In this document: in pieces, positions 23,681 to 34,867 of the stretch
Layout: the number at the start of each line of letters is the position of its first letter
Position numbering within the stretch: the first letter of the stretch is position 1
DNA from: Trichostrongylus colubriformis
Lineage: Eukaryota; Nematoda; Chromadorea; Rhabditida; Trichostrongylidae
Assembly: GCA_963978905.1 (NCBI GenBank)
Contig: OZ022260.1
Location: 18,588,334-18,652,333, forward strand
DNA length: 64,000 nucleotides
Direction: 5' to 3'
Translations under genes and position numbers: made by a program
Notes under the pieces: generated by a model
The model's database searches: none
What the model was told of the DNA's origin: nothing
The model's input: only the letters and a program-made list of their open reading frames with translations

Positions 23681-24700
23681 TCTCGAGCCATATACGACCA
23701 GCACCTGCGCTTTGCGCCGTATCTTTCAGGACTTTTAGGCCTCCGCAACTTCCTTTCCAGAATCGTTTAGCAGATTTGGAGGGCAGATTTGAGATCCCCG
23801 TTCGAAACTGCATAGGAGGATATACAACTCATTTTGAATGGCCACGGTGACCCGGGAGCCTTTCCTTGTAAGCAAAACACGTTCGATTTCAGACAGGAGG
23901 AGCACGAAACTGTAACCAAGTTGACAAAATCTTCTGCTAGACTACACCCACCCCCACCTCCTTCACTCGTGCGATCAGAACGAAATATTGTATAGGGGCA
24001 CCAGGTCTTCTTGCTGAATTGTGAAGAAAGCCAGGTCTCTTCGATGAATTGTAAATGTGTCGTGACTTTCCAGGAAATATTGACGGTGGTGGATATTATT
24101 TGTTAAGCCACGCGGATTGATCATAAAACATTCCATCCCAGTAGATTTTCCATGCCGAATTAGACGTTTCCCGAAGAGCGACGATTGGGTAGCTCTTCGG
24201 CACGACCGACACGTCTAACAAGGAAGGCCCTTCAGGTCATGGTGAGCTTTTTCAAAACGGTTTTTTGCATTTTATATTGTCACATACATGAAGCAAAAAA
24301 CCGGACTCAAATTCGGCTAAATGGTTTTGGGGGGCTCAGAAAATGAGTGACAAAAGTTGCTTACAAGGGAGGTCTTTCAGGTCATGACGCGCTTTCGAAA
24401 AACGGTCTTTTCCATATATGGGGATATCCATATGAAACATATAACTGACTTCCATTCTTGCTGCGCGGCCCTATATATGCCAAAAAAGGAGTGAAGAAAA
24501 TTGTCTTCAAAAAGGCGATTTTAACCCACTTGTAGAATCCTCCTTGCAACTTTAATCATGTGCAGATCCAAAGGTGTTCTTCTAGTTCACATCCAAAACA
24601 ATGTCAAATACGGAGGAAAAATAAAATCCTATCTCTATCTCTGCCATGTACTAAAAGTGCGTAGCAGTCTCATAACGGTTCCCCGATGTACAGCTGCTGC

Positions 24701-24782
24701 GGCGACCGGGTGGCGAACTGGATACGACTATGGACTCACAATCGAATGAAGTGCTGGGTTGGTGGTTCGAATCTCGGCACTG
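24701..24782 (+). other. tRNA-like module
   Basis: TGGCGAACTGGAT matches the A-box consensus and GGTTCGAATCT the B-box with one mismatch, followed by a T-rich run (GTTTTGCATTTTTTGC) that could terminate pol III. Stems are imperfect, so this is not a tRNA gene. Confidence 0.5.
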
Positions 24783-25544
24783 ACGAAGTTTTGCATTTTT
24801 TGCATTCATTTTTTCATCTTCAAATATGTCTGCTTATGCCAAATGACTACGATTTTCGTTGACAACTTGCCAAACTGACTCTATCTACGAATTGTCAATG
24901 AATTTGGTGATGTGACCTTTTCGGAGACGAAGGGGCCCGTAGCGCTCGGAATTCGCAATTTCGCACAAAATGAGTGCCATATTCGTGTTCAGGGGGTCAA
25001 ACTACCTTTGGAGACCCATTTTTAGCCATTTTGACCCCAACTTTGAGAACGTATGTTAAACCATGGTTACATGGTGCCCTTTCTGTTTGTAGAAGTGAAT
25101 AACCATAAAAATCGATGAAATCAATGGAATATGCACAGCATGGATGCCTATCGCTATAATTTCAGCTATCAAACACCAAGCAAGAGGAATAGTCAGGATT
25201 TCATGACAAGTGATGCCGTCGTCTCCTTCGTTGAACGTGCAGTCGAAGGTATACCAATGCCCAGCTCAAATTTTCGAATTTGGGTCAAAGCTTCGATTGG
25301 GCTGGAAACTCATCCCTGGGGATAGTTCGACCTCCTGAACACGAATATTGAATCCGTTTCTCGCAAAAACGCTACGTTCGTGCGCTATGAGCGCCGAACG
25401 GCTAAAAAATTGGACTGTCAAACTTGTTGAAAACTGGCAATAGAGGGCAGTTCGGAGTTTTAAATGTGATTACTGCACTTAACCCTCATATTCGAATGTT
25501 TACGAGCCCAAAAACTAAAAATCCAAGTTTTGCAAAAATTTTTT

Positions 25545-25570
25545 CTCAGTGGGATCGAACCATCAACCCC
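25545..25570 (-). other. B-box-like site of a mirrored tRNA-like module
   Basis: The minus strand reads GATGGTTCGATCCCACTG, with GGTTCGATCCC fitting the pol III B-box. It is followed by AGAAAAAATTTTTGCA. No convincing A-box upstream. Confidence 0.35.
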
Positions 25571-25883
25571 GTTTTTGGCATTTGTAGCAGCAAAAATGGA
25601 CATCAGTTATATGATTCTCGTAAGTACCCCCATACATGCAAACAAAAAGCTTTCAAAAAGCGCGTCATGGGTTGAAAAACCTTCCTCGTTAGAAAGAAGC
25701 AATTTTGACCAGTTTGCTGCAATGCTTTCCAGCTGCGGCGTTCAGTATATGCATATCAGAAGCCTGTCTTCAAACCTACGCCAAAACCACTGCGAGCTGG
25801 TTCAAAAATGTAGAATCTCCTATGGTAACTGCTAAACGAAGCAAAGAATGCTGATAGGAGGTGCACAGGTTAATGTGCTTGCA

Positions 25884-25962
25884 GTGGTTGGATGGCCGAA
25901 TGGATAGGGGGATGGATTGGCATTGGCACGGTGGAGGGGATGTTTGGGGTTCAAGTCCCCTT
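25884..25962 (+). other. tRNA-like module
   Basis: TGGCCGAATGGAT (A-box) and GGGGTTCAAGTCCCC (B-box in a perfect 4-bp T-stem) resemble a Ser/Leu-type tRNA with a long variable region (GGATGGATTGGCATTGG between them). The acceptor stem is not closed. This is the best preserved of these modules. Confidence 0.5.
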
Positions 25963-26737
25963 CACGTTTTCGATTTTGCATTTTCTTAATTTTCTTTGTT
26001 CAGCGCTATACAATTTGCGCATATGCAAAATGACTGCAATTTTCGTCGCTGGTACACGAAAGTGACCTCATTTGCAAGCTTTCAGTGGTTGAAGTGTTTG
26101 GACCCTTCGGCGCCTCTAGCAACAGTGCCAAGCGTTTTCCTGCGAAACTAGTGTGATATTCGTACTCAGGAGACTCAATTAGCTCTAGATACAAAACACT
26201 ATCCAAATTGAGATTTTGACCCAAACTCGAGACAGTGGAGTGGACATGGGCACACAGTCACTGCTCTACATGTACACACGAACAACTTACAGCCTCCATT
26301 TGATGCAAAGGAGCATGTGCAGAATCAACGCATTCCAAGTGAAATGCACCTAGCAACACCATGCGAAGGCAAAAGATAGCAAAGATTTCCTTATGTCGGC
26401 TAGCGATCTCCTTTCGTTGAGTGCTCTTTACTATGGCAGTAGTAGTACTATTGGTCGCCCAAATTTCCGAGTTTGGGTCCAAATCGCGATTAGGCTGAAA
26501 ACTTGTCATTTAGGGTAGTTCGACCCCCTGAGCATGAATATCGCACGTATTTTGCAGGAAAACGCCTAGTTCCCCTGTTATGAGCGTTGGCAGATCAAAC
26601 CAATCATTCGCTTAGTACGCAAAAATACTGGAGATAACGGTTCCCGGTGGAATAAAAATTCATTTTGCACATATTTTGCACATATGGTCTTACATGAGCA
26701 CAAATGGATGAAAACTAGAAAAATGCAAAAATTTGTC

Positions 26738-26762
26738 CTCAGTGGGGACCGAACCATCAACT
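26738..26762 (-). other. B-box-like site of a mirrored module
   Basis: The minus strand reads GATGGTTCGGTCCCCACTG, a B-box with one change, followed by AGGACAAATTTTTGCA as in the site at 25,545. Confidence 0.3.
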
Positions 26763-26891
26763 ATTTTCTGGGTCCCCCAAAACCATTTAGCCAAATTTGA
26801 GACCGGTTTTTTGCTTCATGTATGTGACGCTATAAAATGCAAAAAACCGTTTTGAGAAAGCTCACCATGACCTGATGGGCCTTCCGTGTAA

Positions 26892-27722
26892 GTTCGCCAC
26901 GGCAGATAACCCACATGCGCCCACTACATGTTTTATTACGCTCTCTGCACTCTTGCCTAAGATCGTACTCACGTGTGCGCTCCTCTGTCGTCATGCTACT
27001 TCTCACATACACATTGGCAAAGCTTGAGTGTCTAAGCATATAAGAGTTAGAGAAGGCTATGGGCCAATGTGTTTTGCAAGGCAGCAACATTTTGACTAGT
27101 CTTGGAGTGGCACTATTGACCCTACCCATGCGGCAAACCTCAACAGGCCTACACTCCACGTTTAAATAATCCAAGATTTCTATTACCTTTGATCCCGGGT
27201 CACGCTACTTAGAGGACTGTGGGTTATCTCCCTAAGTCTCAGGGATACCTGAGAGTATAATGCTACGGCTTCTTTTAACTGCTTCCTCACTATCCGATAC
27301 TTCCTATATCCGATAATTTTACAATTAGGGCCTGAACCATGTTTTCATTTCAGGATCCTTAATTCTTTCTGAAATTCACCTGATTATAGCTGTCGCTGAA
27401 ATATAATATTTGTGTGACCTACGTCAACGGTGTATCTTTTATCATCGACGTCACTAGTATTGACGGTAACGAGCTCAACTGGATCAAAAGTACAGTCTTT
27501 TCCTCAGTTGTTTCGGCGACCTTGTGATCGACACATGCTAGTTGAACAGTGCAGGTAAGAGAAATCAAGGACTTCTCACCATGGGTGGTCTAGCACCAGT
27601 AATACCCTACATGAACAAAAATCAAGAAAGAGCTACTGAGTATGTGAGTATACGGGTGATCAATAGGCGACAAACAACTAAAATGTAATGAAACTAACAA
27701 AAAACAAAAATAATCGAATACT
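26892..27722. other. No gene seen
   Basis: Anonymous sequence with chance frames. Confidence 0.4.
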
Positions 27723-27724
27723 TA

Positions 27725-28469
27725 CAGGGGGTGCTAAAAAAAAGTAATTTTGTCTCCTCCACTTTCGACCCCATTTAGCCAAACTACAGTAAATTCTACT
27801 GAGGTATTCTCATCCCCAGAATCAAGAGCAGACCTAACTCTATCACTATACTTCGTGGCAGCCTCCTGCACGAGCAGGAACGGGAGCAAGGAAAGACTGA
27901 ACAAGATGTATCACCTCAACTGGGCAAAATCCGAAATTTCTTCGCCCTCTTTCACAACCTTGCTGACGTCCGTTCAATCTGGGTACCTAAGGGGATTTAT
28001 ACCGAATGGTGTTCTTTAGCATTGCGTTTTTCCCGGGTTCCCAGCGCCCTTCGTTTCCAAGAGCCAAAACGTTCCCCTACCACTGAAACCCCTCCGGAGG
28101 CGGATTTGAGGCATGAAAATGATACTTTGGATCATAGCAGCCTTGTCCAAGCAGCAAGGGCTCTGTGACTTCCAAGAACCGAAGGGCCAACCCTCAGGAA
28201 GCTTCCCACAGAAGACCTACCACGGAGCTTGGCTCCACTGTTTTTAGCGAATTTTTAAATGTAGGTGCTCCGAAGCCCGACTGCGCCGAATGAAACCTCC
28301 ATATTTTTATGAACATGAACGTGAGGAGCCACAGCTTGTTCCTGCTTTTAGAGGAACATTTCGGGAATGTTTTGCCCCAATACCTTTATCTCTTTCGTTT
28401 CCCTACGTTTTGTAAAATTGGCAGATGTGAGCCGTGGGCAAAATTACTTTTTTTTTTTGGCACCCCCTG
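27725..28469. mobile_element. TA-flanked MITE, CAGGGGGTGC ends (copy 1)
   Basis: Starts CAGGGGGTGCTAAAAAAAAG and ends with the inverted form CCAAAAAA...GGCACCCCCTG, with TA on both sides (27,723-27,724 and 28,470-28,471). It is 745 bp with no transposase. The same ends and parts of the interior (GTGAGCCG...GGCAAAATTAC; ACCACGG near GTGGAGCC) occur in opposite orientation at 47,748-48,927. TA duplication and TIR suggest a Tc1/mariner-class non-autonomous element. Confidence 0.85.
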
Positions 28470-28471
28470 TA

Positions 28472-30887
28472 ATTGGTAACAAAGAGACGACATCGAGAGC
28501 CAGAGCAAAAGCATCCGTCCGCTACGTGCGCTTGAGACGTGATGACCTGTCTCCGGGTCTGAACGGTTCCATGGTCTCCCGAAGGGCAATGGAGGGGGTT
28601 AATCACATTTTCAACTCTTGGATAGCCATGTCCATCTGCCTAGGAGCAACCTGAATCGGGATGGATATGCCGTTCCTTCAATTCTCCCTTACGAAGTTCG
28701 ACAAGCTATTTCATCGGTGAAGAATATGCTGCACCCGGCTCCGACAAGGTGATCGGACTAATACATCTGAAGAATTTATCGAAAGGCACAGCGTGTGAAG
28801 GGTAGGGTTAGGCCAAACTCTGGCCCGACCCCTCACACGCTACCTGTCAGTATGAGTGTAGAGAGAGCATTATATTGACTTGGAAGTCAACGTTTGAAGT
28901 TCTTTATTTTTATAGATTGGGCGCGAAATAATGTGCGCGAAAACGGCGGCGTTGCGGGGAGCAAGACGTCAAGGTAGTCTCATCTCAGACCCCGGCAGGA
29001 GTACCCCCGTCGCCCGTAGCCGTTGTCCCCAATTTGGTTCGGTTGTTTTCTTTGATAACTCAGCTTTGTATTCCGTGATAACCCGGCTTTGTTTTTCTTA
29101 GTGATATCAGCCATCTATACGGCGCTATGTTCCGCATATCAACTGTAACAGTTATCCTCGTTCAGCATTAGGGGTAATGTGGTAATGGAGAAATACCCCA
29201 AGAAGTCACTCACATGGATGTTCTGGGCCTTAGAAGGCTATCTGTGGCAAAATCCCGGTGAAAGAGCGCCCCTCCGAGCTGTAGAAAAGCTGCAAAACGC
29301 CGCAATCGCCTATCTGTCCCGCCTCTTTAATTTGTCGATCCCGCCTCCCGATGACGTAATTCCCGATTGACTGGGGTGGGAGCGGCCAAGGAGATGCGGC
29401 AGAATCGAAGGTTTCGCGGCGCGCCTTTGCAGTTTCAGCTTGAAACTCACTCTAAAAAATAAATGTTGTCGTATTTCCAAACATTCCTCTGTGTTAACTT
29501 GGCATTATGCCAATGGAAAACTGGATCAGACTACTCCCCTCTTGACGGACAGTCGTCCGCGTCGAGAATCAACGTGGGAAGGGGGTCCTATTTCTCAGGT
29601 TTTTGGCCATCTCCATCCGTTTTTTCTACACTGTCCTGTTACTTATCATCTCGACTGTCATAAGCACTACTTCTTTTACTTTTCGTCCGCCTTTCCTCCA
29701 TTGTTGCCTTTACCTCAGTTTCTTCACTGCATCTGTACGAAGGCAATGCTCAGTTATTCCCAGTTTCCCCTGTCTGTAGTCTACAAGCTTTTTGCTGGTG
29801 TCAACTTGATTATTGTGGGCAGAATTTCAGAGAAAGGCCTGCCATACGAGAAAGCAGGGCTCATTACAGCCGATCGCATTCACACGATCACTAGGCTCGG
29901 CTCACTGAAGCATTGCGAGAGTACAAGATGCCGTCATGCCTCAAATCCTTTGGTCTGAAGGAAGCTGTGGAGTCCGCAGAACCAGTACCAGTAGTACCAG
30001 TAGTAGTCCACGAGGACATGGCCACACTATATTGTCTACACTTTTCAGCGCCTCTCTTGAGAATGTCATGCATCAACTGGAACGGTAAGGCATGGGAATG
30101 AAAGTCGACGGCATGCGTGTTATCCAACGAGAACGATTTGCACGATAAATGGATTGGTACCTGAGACCCATTCTCGCTCAACGGAACGAACATCACTGAA
30201 TGCTTCAGCTACGCGTATCCAAGTCAGGAAGTGAAGGTGATGAAGGAGATAACGATGGAACTGAGCAAGAGGAAGTGAGGAGCTTGGAGCCTTCATAACT
30301 ATCGAGAGTAGTGAAGAGAACGGAAAACATCTGGCTCCGCGCCCATCTCTTCGATTCCACTGCCCTTCTTGCCTTGCTACAGACACTCTGCGTAAGAAAG
30401 AAGAGCATGCAGTCAGCGTCGTCCAAGGCGCCATAAAAAGGACGATGTTCTGAATATCACACACGCGATACGCAAATGCAGCAGAAAATACCGAGTTTCG
30501 AACTCCGGACACATCGGATTAGGGACACAGCCGTCCTGATCTTCAATCGTTCAGGAATAGGGTAAGGTTTAGGGAGCGAAGGGTAAATAGGCGGGATATC
30601 ATGTGATGTCGCGATGACCGTTGGACCGGCAGCGGTTATCAACTGGATCACTCGGGACGTCAAACTAACACCTGGACGTCGGCTGGCCAAATGGTAAGCT
30701 TTTTCACGAGAGTTCCATGCAAAATAGGATAGGTTGCAAGTCCCAAGACTTAGAAGGGTTCACTGTACCACTCTGGCTCGCGACGGGAACGAATGGAGAC
30801 GTTGTTGGAACGACAGGGACGAGTGAGGATGCTCGAGACTCTCGATGAACAATCCGTACGACAGGTGATATGAAATAGAAGACTGCC
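28472..30887. other. No gene seen; one short hairpin
   Basis: A hairpin at 28,789-28,840 pairs AGCGTGTGA with TCACACGCT and GGCC with GGCC. A triplet run of (CAGTAGTAC) type is at 29,990-30,010. The long frames (29,440-29,958 plus; 30,120-30,512 minus) have no motif, splice context or biased composition that I can defend. Confidence 0.4.
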
Positions 30888-30891
30888 TATC

Positions 30892-31134
30892 TGTTAGTCA
30901 AAGGCGGGCCACCAGTTAAGCGCCGGGCACCTTATAGCGCGGACTCGAGGATCTGGCAGGAGAGCCACTATATAACGATTCTTTTTTCAGAAAGGCGTTG
31001 TTGTTCTTTTTGCAGCGAGGAGCCCAGCCAACATCTTCCCATTGATTTCTGTTTATATTGCTTGTCGCTGTACCGAAGTATTGTAGTCATTCATTGGGTA
31101 TCGCATTTCATTTTGCCCGAACGCGTGTCCCACA
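30892..31134 (+). repeat. 5' LTR of the Gypsy element
   Basis: It begins TGTTAGTCAAAGGC, ends GTGTCCCACA, and is followed directly by TGGGGG, a plausible primer-binding start. It matches 34,828-34,867 plus 37,103-37,380 in sequence (for example CAAGCGCCGGGCACC, ATCTGGC, GAGAGCCACTATATA, GGTATCGCATTTCATT). CACTATATA may be its TATA element. Confidence 0.85.
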
Positions 31135-31296
31135 TGGGGGTTGAACCGACCAGTACAGCATAGGGATCACACGGTTAGAAAAGTAACCAACTTTCCTTGT
31201 GAGACAAGACGAGTGTAAATCGGAGGCGGCGGTATCAATTATAGTGTTGTCGATCCGAAATCGTTATTGTTGAGTGCAGCGGTGCACGTGTAAGGC

Positions 31297-32850
31297 TTGA
31301 ATATTGCAGACAAGATAGTGGCGCAGGCAATACGGGTGCCAAAGAAGAAGCGCGCATGGAAGAAGGCATGGAAGACCGACAACAAGGAACGATGGGTAAG
31401 GCTAGTTGTCTTTCCGTTGGAAGTAATAGGAAAGGAGTTGGAGGATATCGGGGTCTCACTGGTTCAGCTCCCGGACATTGTTAAGGAGGAGACGGGCGAG
31501 CATAAGGTATCAGCCCGATATAAGGAGGGCAAAGGGAGTGTTCACTAGAGAGGTTGAAAAAGTGCTTAGGAAGTAGGAAAAACTGTCACTTAGCTGCAGG
31601 ATGACCAAGGTAATGAATCGGAAAATTGCGGAAACGTTGGATGCAAGAGGTATCGAGTTAGAATATGAATGGGAGCAATATGTGGACACCATAGAAAAGG
31701 ATGGGAAAGTACTAACAGCAGTATGTGATATACATAAGACAGATACCTTGCAAGTAGTGGAGGTCGCTAAAGAGCTCATGGCGAAGATGGAAGAATGCGC
31801 TCAGGCAGAGCGCGGCGAAAAAAAAGTGGTGAGGATTTTGCATCCACCAATCAAATGAACTGTAATACAGAGAGTAATAATGTCTTGTTGCAGACAGCAT
31901 CGAGGTGGACTGGAGCTCCGATGGAAAATAGAAGCGCTGTGCGGAGACCTACTCGACGGAACCAAGAGAGTCAACAGGTCAGTGTTTTGCTATCGATATG
32001 ATTAACTGCTTCCAATCCTTGTCTTGTGCTGATCCGGGTGTATACACGGGCAAGAAAAACGAAACTCCTAAAGAATTCCACGAAGATTCCGAAGGAAGTA
32101 TCAGAGGCTGATTTTGAGTGGCCATACGCTTATAGAGATTTAGGATGATCATCTAGAAGCCAGGGCGAACTCGATATTCCTCTCACTACCTGTAGCCATT
32201 AGACGTAAAGGGTTTGAGGCGGTAGTGGACAATTTAGGAAAGCTGTTGGTGGAAGATAGTGTGGCTGGAAGGAGTGTGGCCATTGAAGAGTTTGCGATCT
32301 TAGGATTCGCCCAATCAGCTGGTGGCGGATTTCTGTGTAGCGTTGGAGAAACTTGGGAGCAAAGTCAACCCAAATGGTAGTATTGAGGACAGTTCATTAG
32401 AGTTTGCGCACATTTTGTTGTCCACTTGAAGAATTGGCCGGAATACGTGCAGTTATTGAGCGCGCTGCACGAGACGAGACCGGAAAAGGCATATGAGGAG
32501 GTGAAACAACTGGCCCTCTCTGTTGGTTGTGTAAACGGATGTCCGAAGGATAACCTGAAGAAAGGCGAGGTCGATTTCAAAAGTGGAAGGCTAGAGCGCG
32601 GTTACACAACCAAAATAGTAACGAGGTGAGCGGGTTAACGCATGTGAGTAGGACAGAGGGGAACAATACAGCGAAGTGGTAAAGGTTAGTCACCCGGAAG
32701 TTCATGCCACAGGCGAGCGAAGATCGCCTGAGTTTCCAAGTTTGGAAACATAGCAAAAGAGTGCACGCAGAACCCACCCCAGACAAAGCGGATCAATGAA
32801 CCTAGAGAAGACAATGTAGACGAGATCTCGAGCATCATTCGCAAGGCAAG
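31297..32850 (+). pseudogene. Gypsy gag remnant
   Basis: Broken frames carry gag features: a charged helix-rich part (31,297-31,858, with EVAKELMAKMEE), then a capsid-like region near 32,140-32,560 (IRRKGFEAVVDNLGKLLVED, then LEKLGSKVNPNG and NWPEYVQLLSALHETRPEKA), then a damaged zinc knuckle around 32,730-32,790 (KFGNIAKECTQNP). Stops and frameshifts separate these pieces. In an intact element, Gag would form the retrotransposon particle. Confidence 0.6.
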
Positions 32851-32869
32851 GAGCGTGGGAATGCAGATC

Positions 32870-33850
32870 GCAGGAACCAGAAGGGCTAGCACGGTACATT
32901 TGCAGGGCACTTTGACCTTTACAAGCTCTATAACAGACTGCGGAAAGAAGTCTTTTGGCCTAGTATCTTCAAGGTATCAGGAAATGCCTCTTGCAAGGTA
33001 TCAGGAAATGACTCGTGAATGGCAGCGCTGCTTTGTGCACAGTTCTAAGTCAATGATGGTGCCACCAACAGTTACGTCGAAACCATACGAGGTTGTAGGT
33101 GTAGATATCCTGGAATTAGGCCTGACGACCAGCGACAACAGATACGCCGAAGAATCTTGTCCGATAAAGGGGGAGTTCGAAAAAATGTGATGGCAAGGCT
33201 GTACAAAAATTGAGCACATCACAACTCAGGGATACAACCCAAGGGAGAATGGGTGAGGGGGAGGGTGAATGGTGCGATTGCAGCGATACTTCGTCGAATC
33301 ACGGTAGCACCTATGGAATGTGATGTGAGATTGCCCTTTGTCTTATGCCGTATGATATGACGTCACATCGCGCAACAGGTGAAAACCCATATTTTGTTTT
33401 GCGCGGGATGGATCCAAATTATCCATCATCGATTGTACCAAATGGTGGGATAAGTTGGTACACAATGGACAAAACTGTCGAAGATTACAAGTCTCAGTTA
33501 CTTTAAGCGGTGGCTAAATCCCACTGCAGAATCAAAGAATATAATAAGCACGTTAAGATCAGATGAAGCTAGAATATGATAGGACACAAAAAAAACGGGA
33601 GTAGAAAAGCATGCAAAAGTAGGAGACCGAGTATATGTGGTAAGCCAGCGGGAAAGCACAGAATCCACATCCAAACTCATATCAGAATGGACTGGACCAT
33701 ACAGGGTGCTCGAAACGAGCCAAAATTCGGCCGTGCCGAATTGTATACCTGATGAGCCTATCTACGCAGAACAAGGAGAGGTAAACGTGGTAGAAAGCCA
33801 GCAAAAGTTAACGTTCATTGCAATAAAGTTTCGCATTCCAGTGGCGCTTT
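32870..33850 (+). pseudogene. Gypsy integrase remnant
   Basis: After gag the sequence jumps to the integrase zinc-binding region (AGHFDLYKLYNRLRKEVFWP near 32,900-32,960), then the start of the catalytic core (PYEVVGVDILELGLTTSDNR at 33,080-33,145), then the C-terminal domain (KVGDRVYV ... SEWTGPYRVLETSQNSAV at 33,618-33,735). Between gag and integrase no protease, RT or RNase H is present, so about 2 kb are missing. Several frameshifts and stops are present. Confidence 0.75.
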
Positions 33851-34018
33851 GCTGCTAATCCCGTTGGAAAAAGGACACCTGATGTTTTTGTGCGGAAATA
33901 ACTGTTCTAAAAAGAGCACTTGAAGGAAGTAGGAAGCACAAGTTCCCCCAGGGCAGTAGCGAAGGAGCCAATAACGACGTTATAGGACGCCTGGCTTGTC
34001 ACCAGTATTTTCAGAAGG

Positions 34019-34405
34019 ATGGACATTCAAGTAGGAGAAGAAATGGGAATGTACCGGGAAGGAGCCATATGCTACGATGCAGAAGCGCTCAAGGATCTAC
34101 TGAAGCTGGCCTACAATAAGTGCATTGGATGGACGGACTTGACGAACGGAAAAAAAAAATCGTCCAGCACGCAGCAATACAGGGTTATTATTTCGATAAG
34201 TCATACGATAGCACTGAGGGTGGCTCGACTGGAGTTTAAGGATGACTCGATATGGTCGCGACCTCAGAATGATGGCCCCATTAGAGGCCGGAGAAGGAAC
34301 GCTACCTCTCGAAAAGGACTGCTAGAGAGGAGAGATCGTGGTGTAAATGGCAACCACGTTCGACCAGCTCTTAATGATCCTCGAAGGATGGTCAAGCTTC
34401 CGTAG
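34019..34405 (+). other. 128-codon frame downstream of integrase, unknown
   Basis: An open frame in the 3' part of the Gypsy element, with no recognisable envelope or other domain: no signal peptide, no transmembrane segment, and an Arg-rich C-terminal third. It could be a remnant of a third retrotransposon ORF or chance. Confidence 0.2.
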
Positions 34406-34867
34406 TTAGGTGATAGTGGACGTCGTCGAAAATGGACGAAGACGAGATGAGGAGGCTCTCAGGATGGCAAAAGCACGGGTGACCAGTGGAGGAAAACTTG
34501 TAAGGGCTTGGCCGCCTGTCCACGAAGGGAACATGTTCGCATGGCGTAAAGTTCAAGAGTAAAGCTCTGGATAGCACACTGGTAAGAGTAGACAATGATG
34601 TAAAATTTTTGCGATGTCAAGCTGTGAAATAATATAGAAAGTTATTTATTGAAGCGGGGTCCCCTGAAGCATGTGGACAGATTTTTAGCAACGACGTTGG
34701 AGCCGGTGTACCTAGATCTGTGTTTGAGGCGGTAAGAAGGAAGGCCGCGGGAGCAGTATTCCCCCTCGCCAGATTCCAGGTTCCGGACATCGTGGACCAG
34801 GGACCAAGTCATCCCCGAGAGAGGGTGTGTTGGTCAAAGGCGAATTACCAGTCAAGCGCCGGGCACC

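Larger units (their letters stand above)
22047..23868. mobile_element. Near-palindromic element, CAAGG family, TSD TAA
   Basis: Left arm 22,047-22,804 and right arm 22,970-23,868 are inverted copies along almost their whole length. The right arm has an extra segment of about 140 bp at 23,450-23,590. The central spacer of about 165 bp contains a third, direct copy of the arm start (GGCCATTCAAAAT... at 22,840). TAA flanks both ends (22,044-22,046 and 23,869-23,871). Each arm carries a tRNA-like module and copies of the shared ATATTCGTG...CAGGGG motif. No transposase. It interrupts or borders the 5' end of the LINE. Confidence 0.9.
24364..25688. mobile_element. Nested inverted-repeat element, CAAGGGAGG, TSD TTA
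   Basis: The left end CAAGGGAGGTCTTTCAGGTC followed by ATGACGCGCTTTCG is matched by an inverted right end (25,610-25,688; CGAAAGCGCG-type match to AAAAAGCGCGTCATG). TTA flanks both ends (24,361-24,363 and 25,689-25,691). It is 1,325 bp, with tRNA-like modules at 24,701-24,782 (plus) and 25,545-25,570 (minus). It belongs to the same family as its host element, giving a self-insertion nest. Confidence 0.8.
24219..26888. mobile_element. Inverted-repeat element, CAAGG family, TSD TAA, with nested relative
   Basis: Left end (CAAGGAAGGCCCTTCAGGTC, 24,219-24,345) and right end (reverse complement at 26,760-26,888) are inverted repeats of about 125 bp that include CAAAACGGTTTTTTGCATTT. TAA flanks both sides (24,216-24,218 and 26,889-26,891). 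Removing the nested element 24,364-25,688 leaves an element of about 1.3 kb. It has tRNA-like modules near 25,884 (plus) and 26,738 (minus) and shared ATATTCGTG-type motifs at 26,145 and 26,500. No coding capacity. Confidence 0.85.

Noticed and set aside
29440..29958. 172-codon plus-strand open frame
   Set aside because: Composition is irregular with no recognisable domain, and no acceptor, donor or start context supports it.
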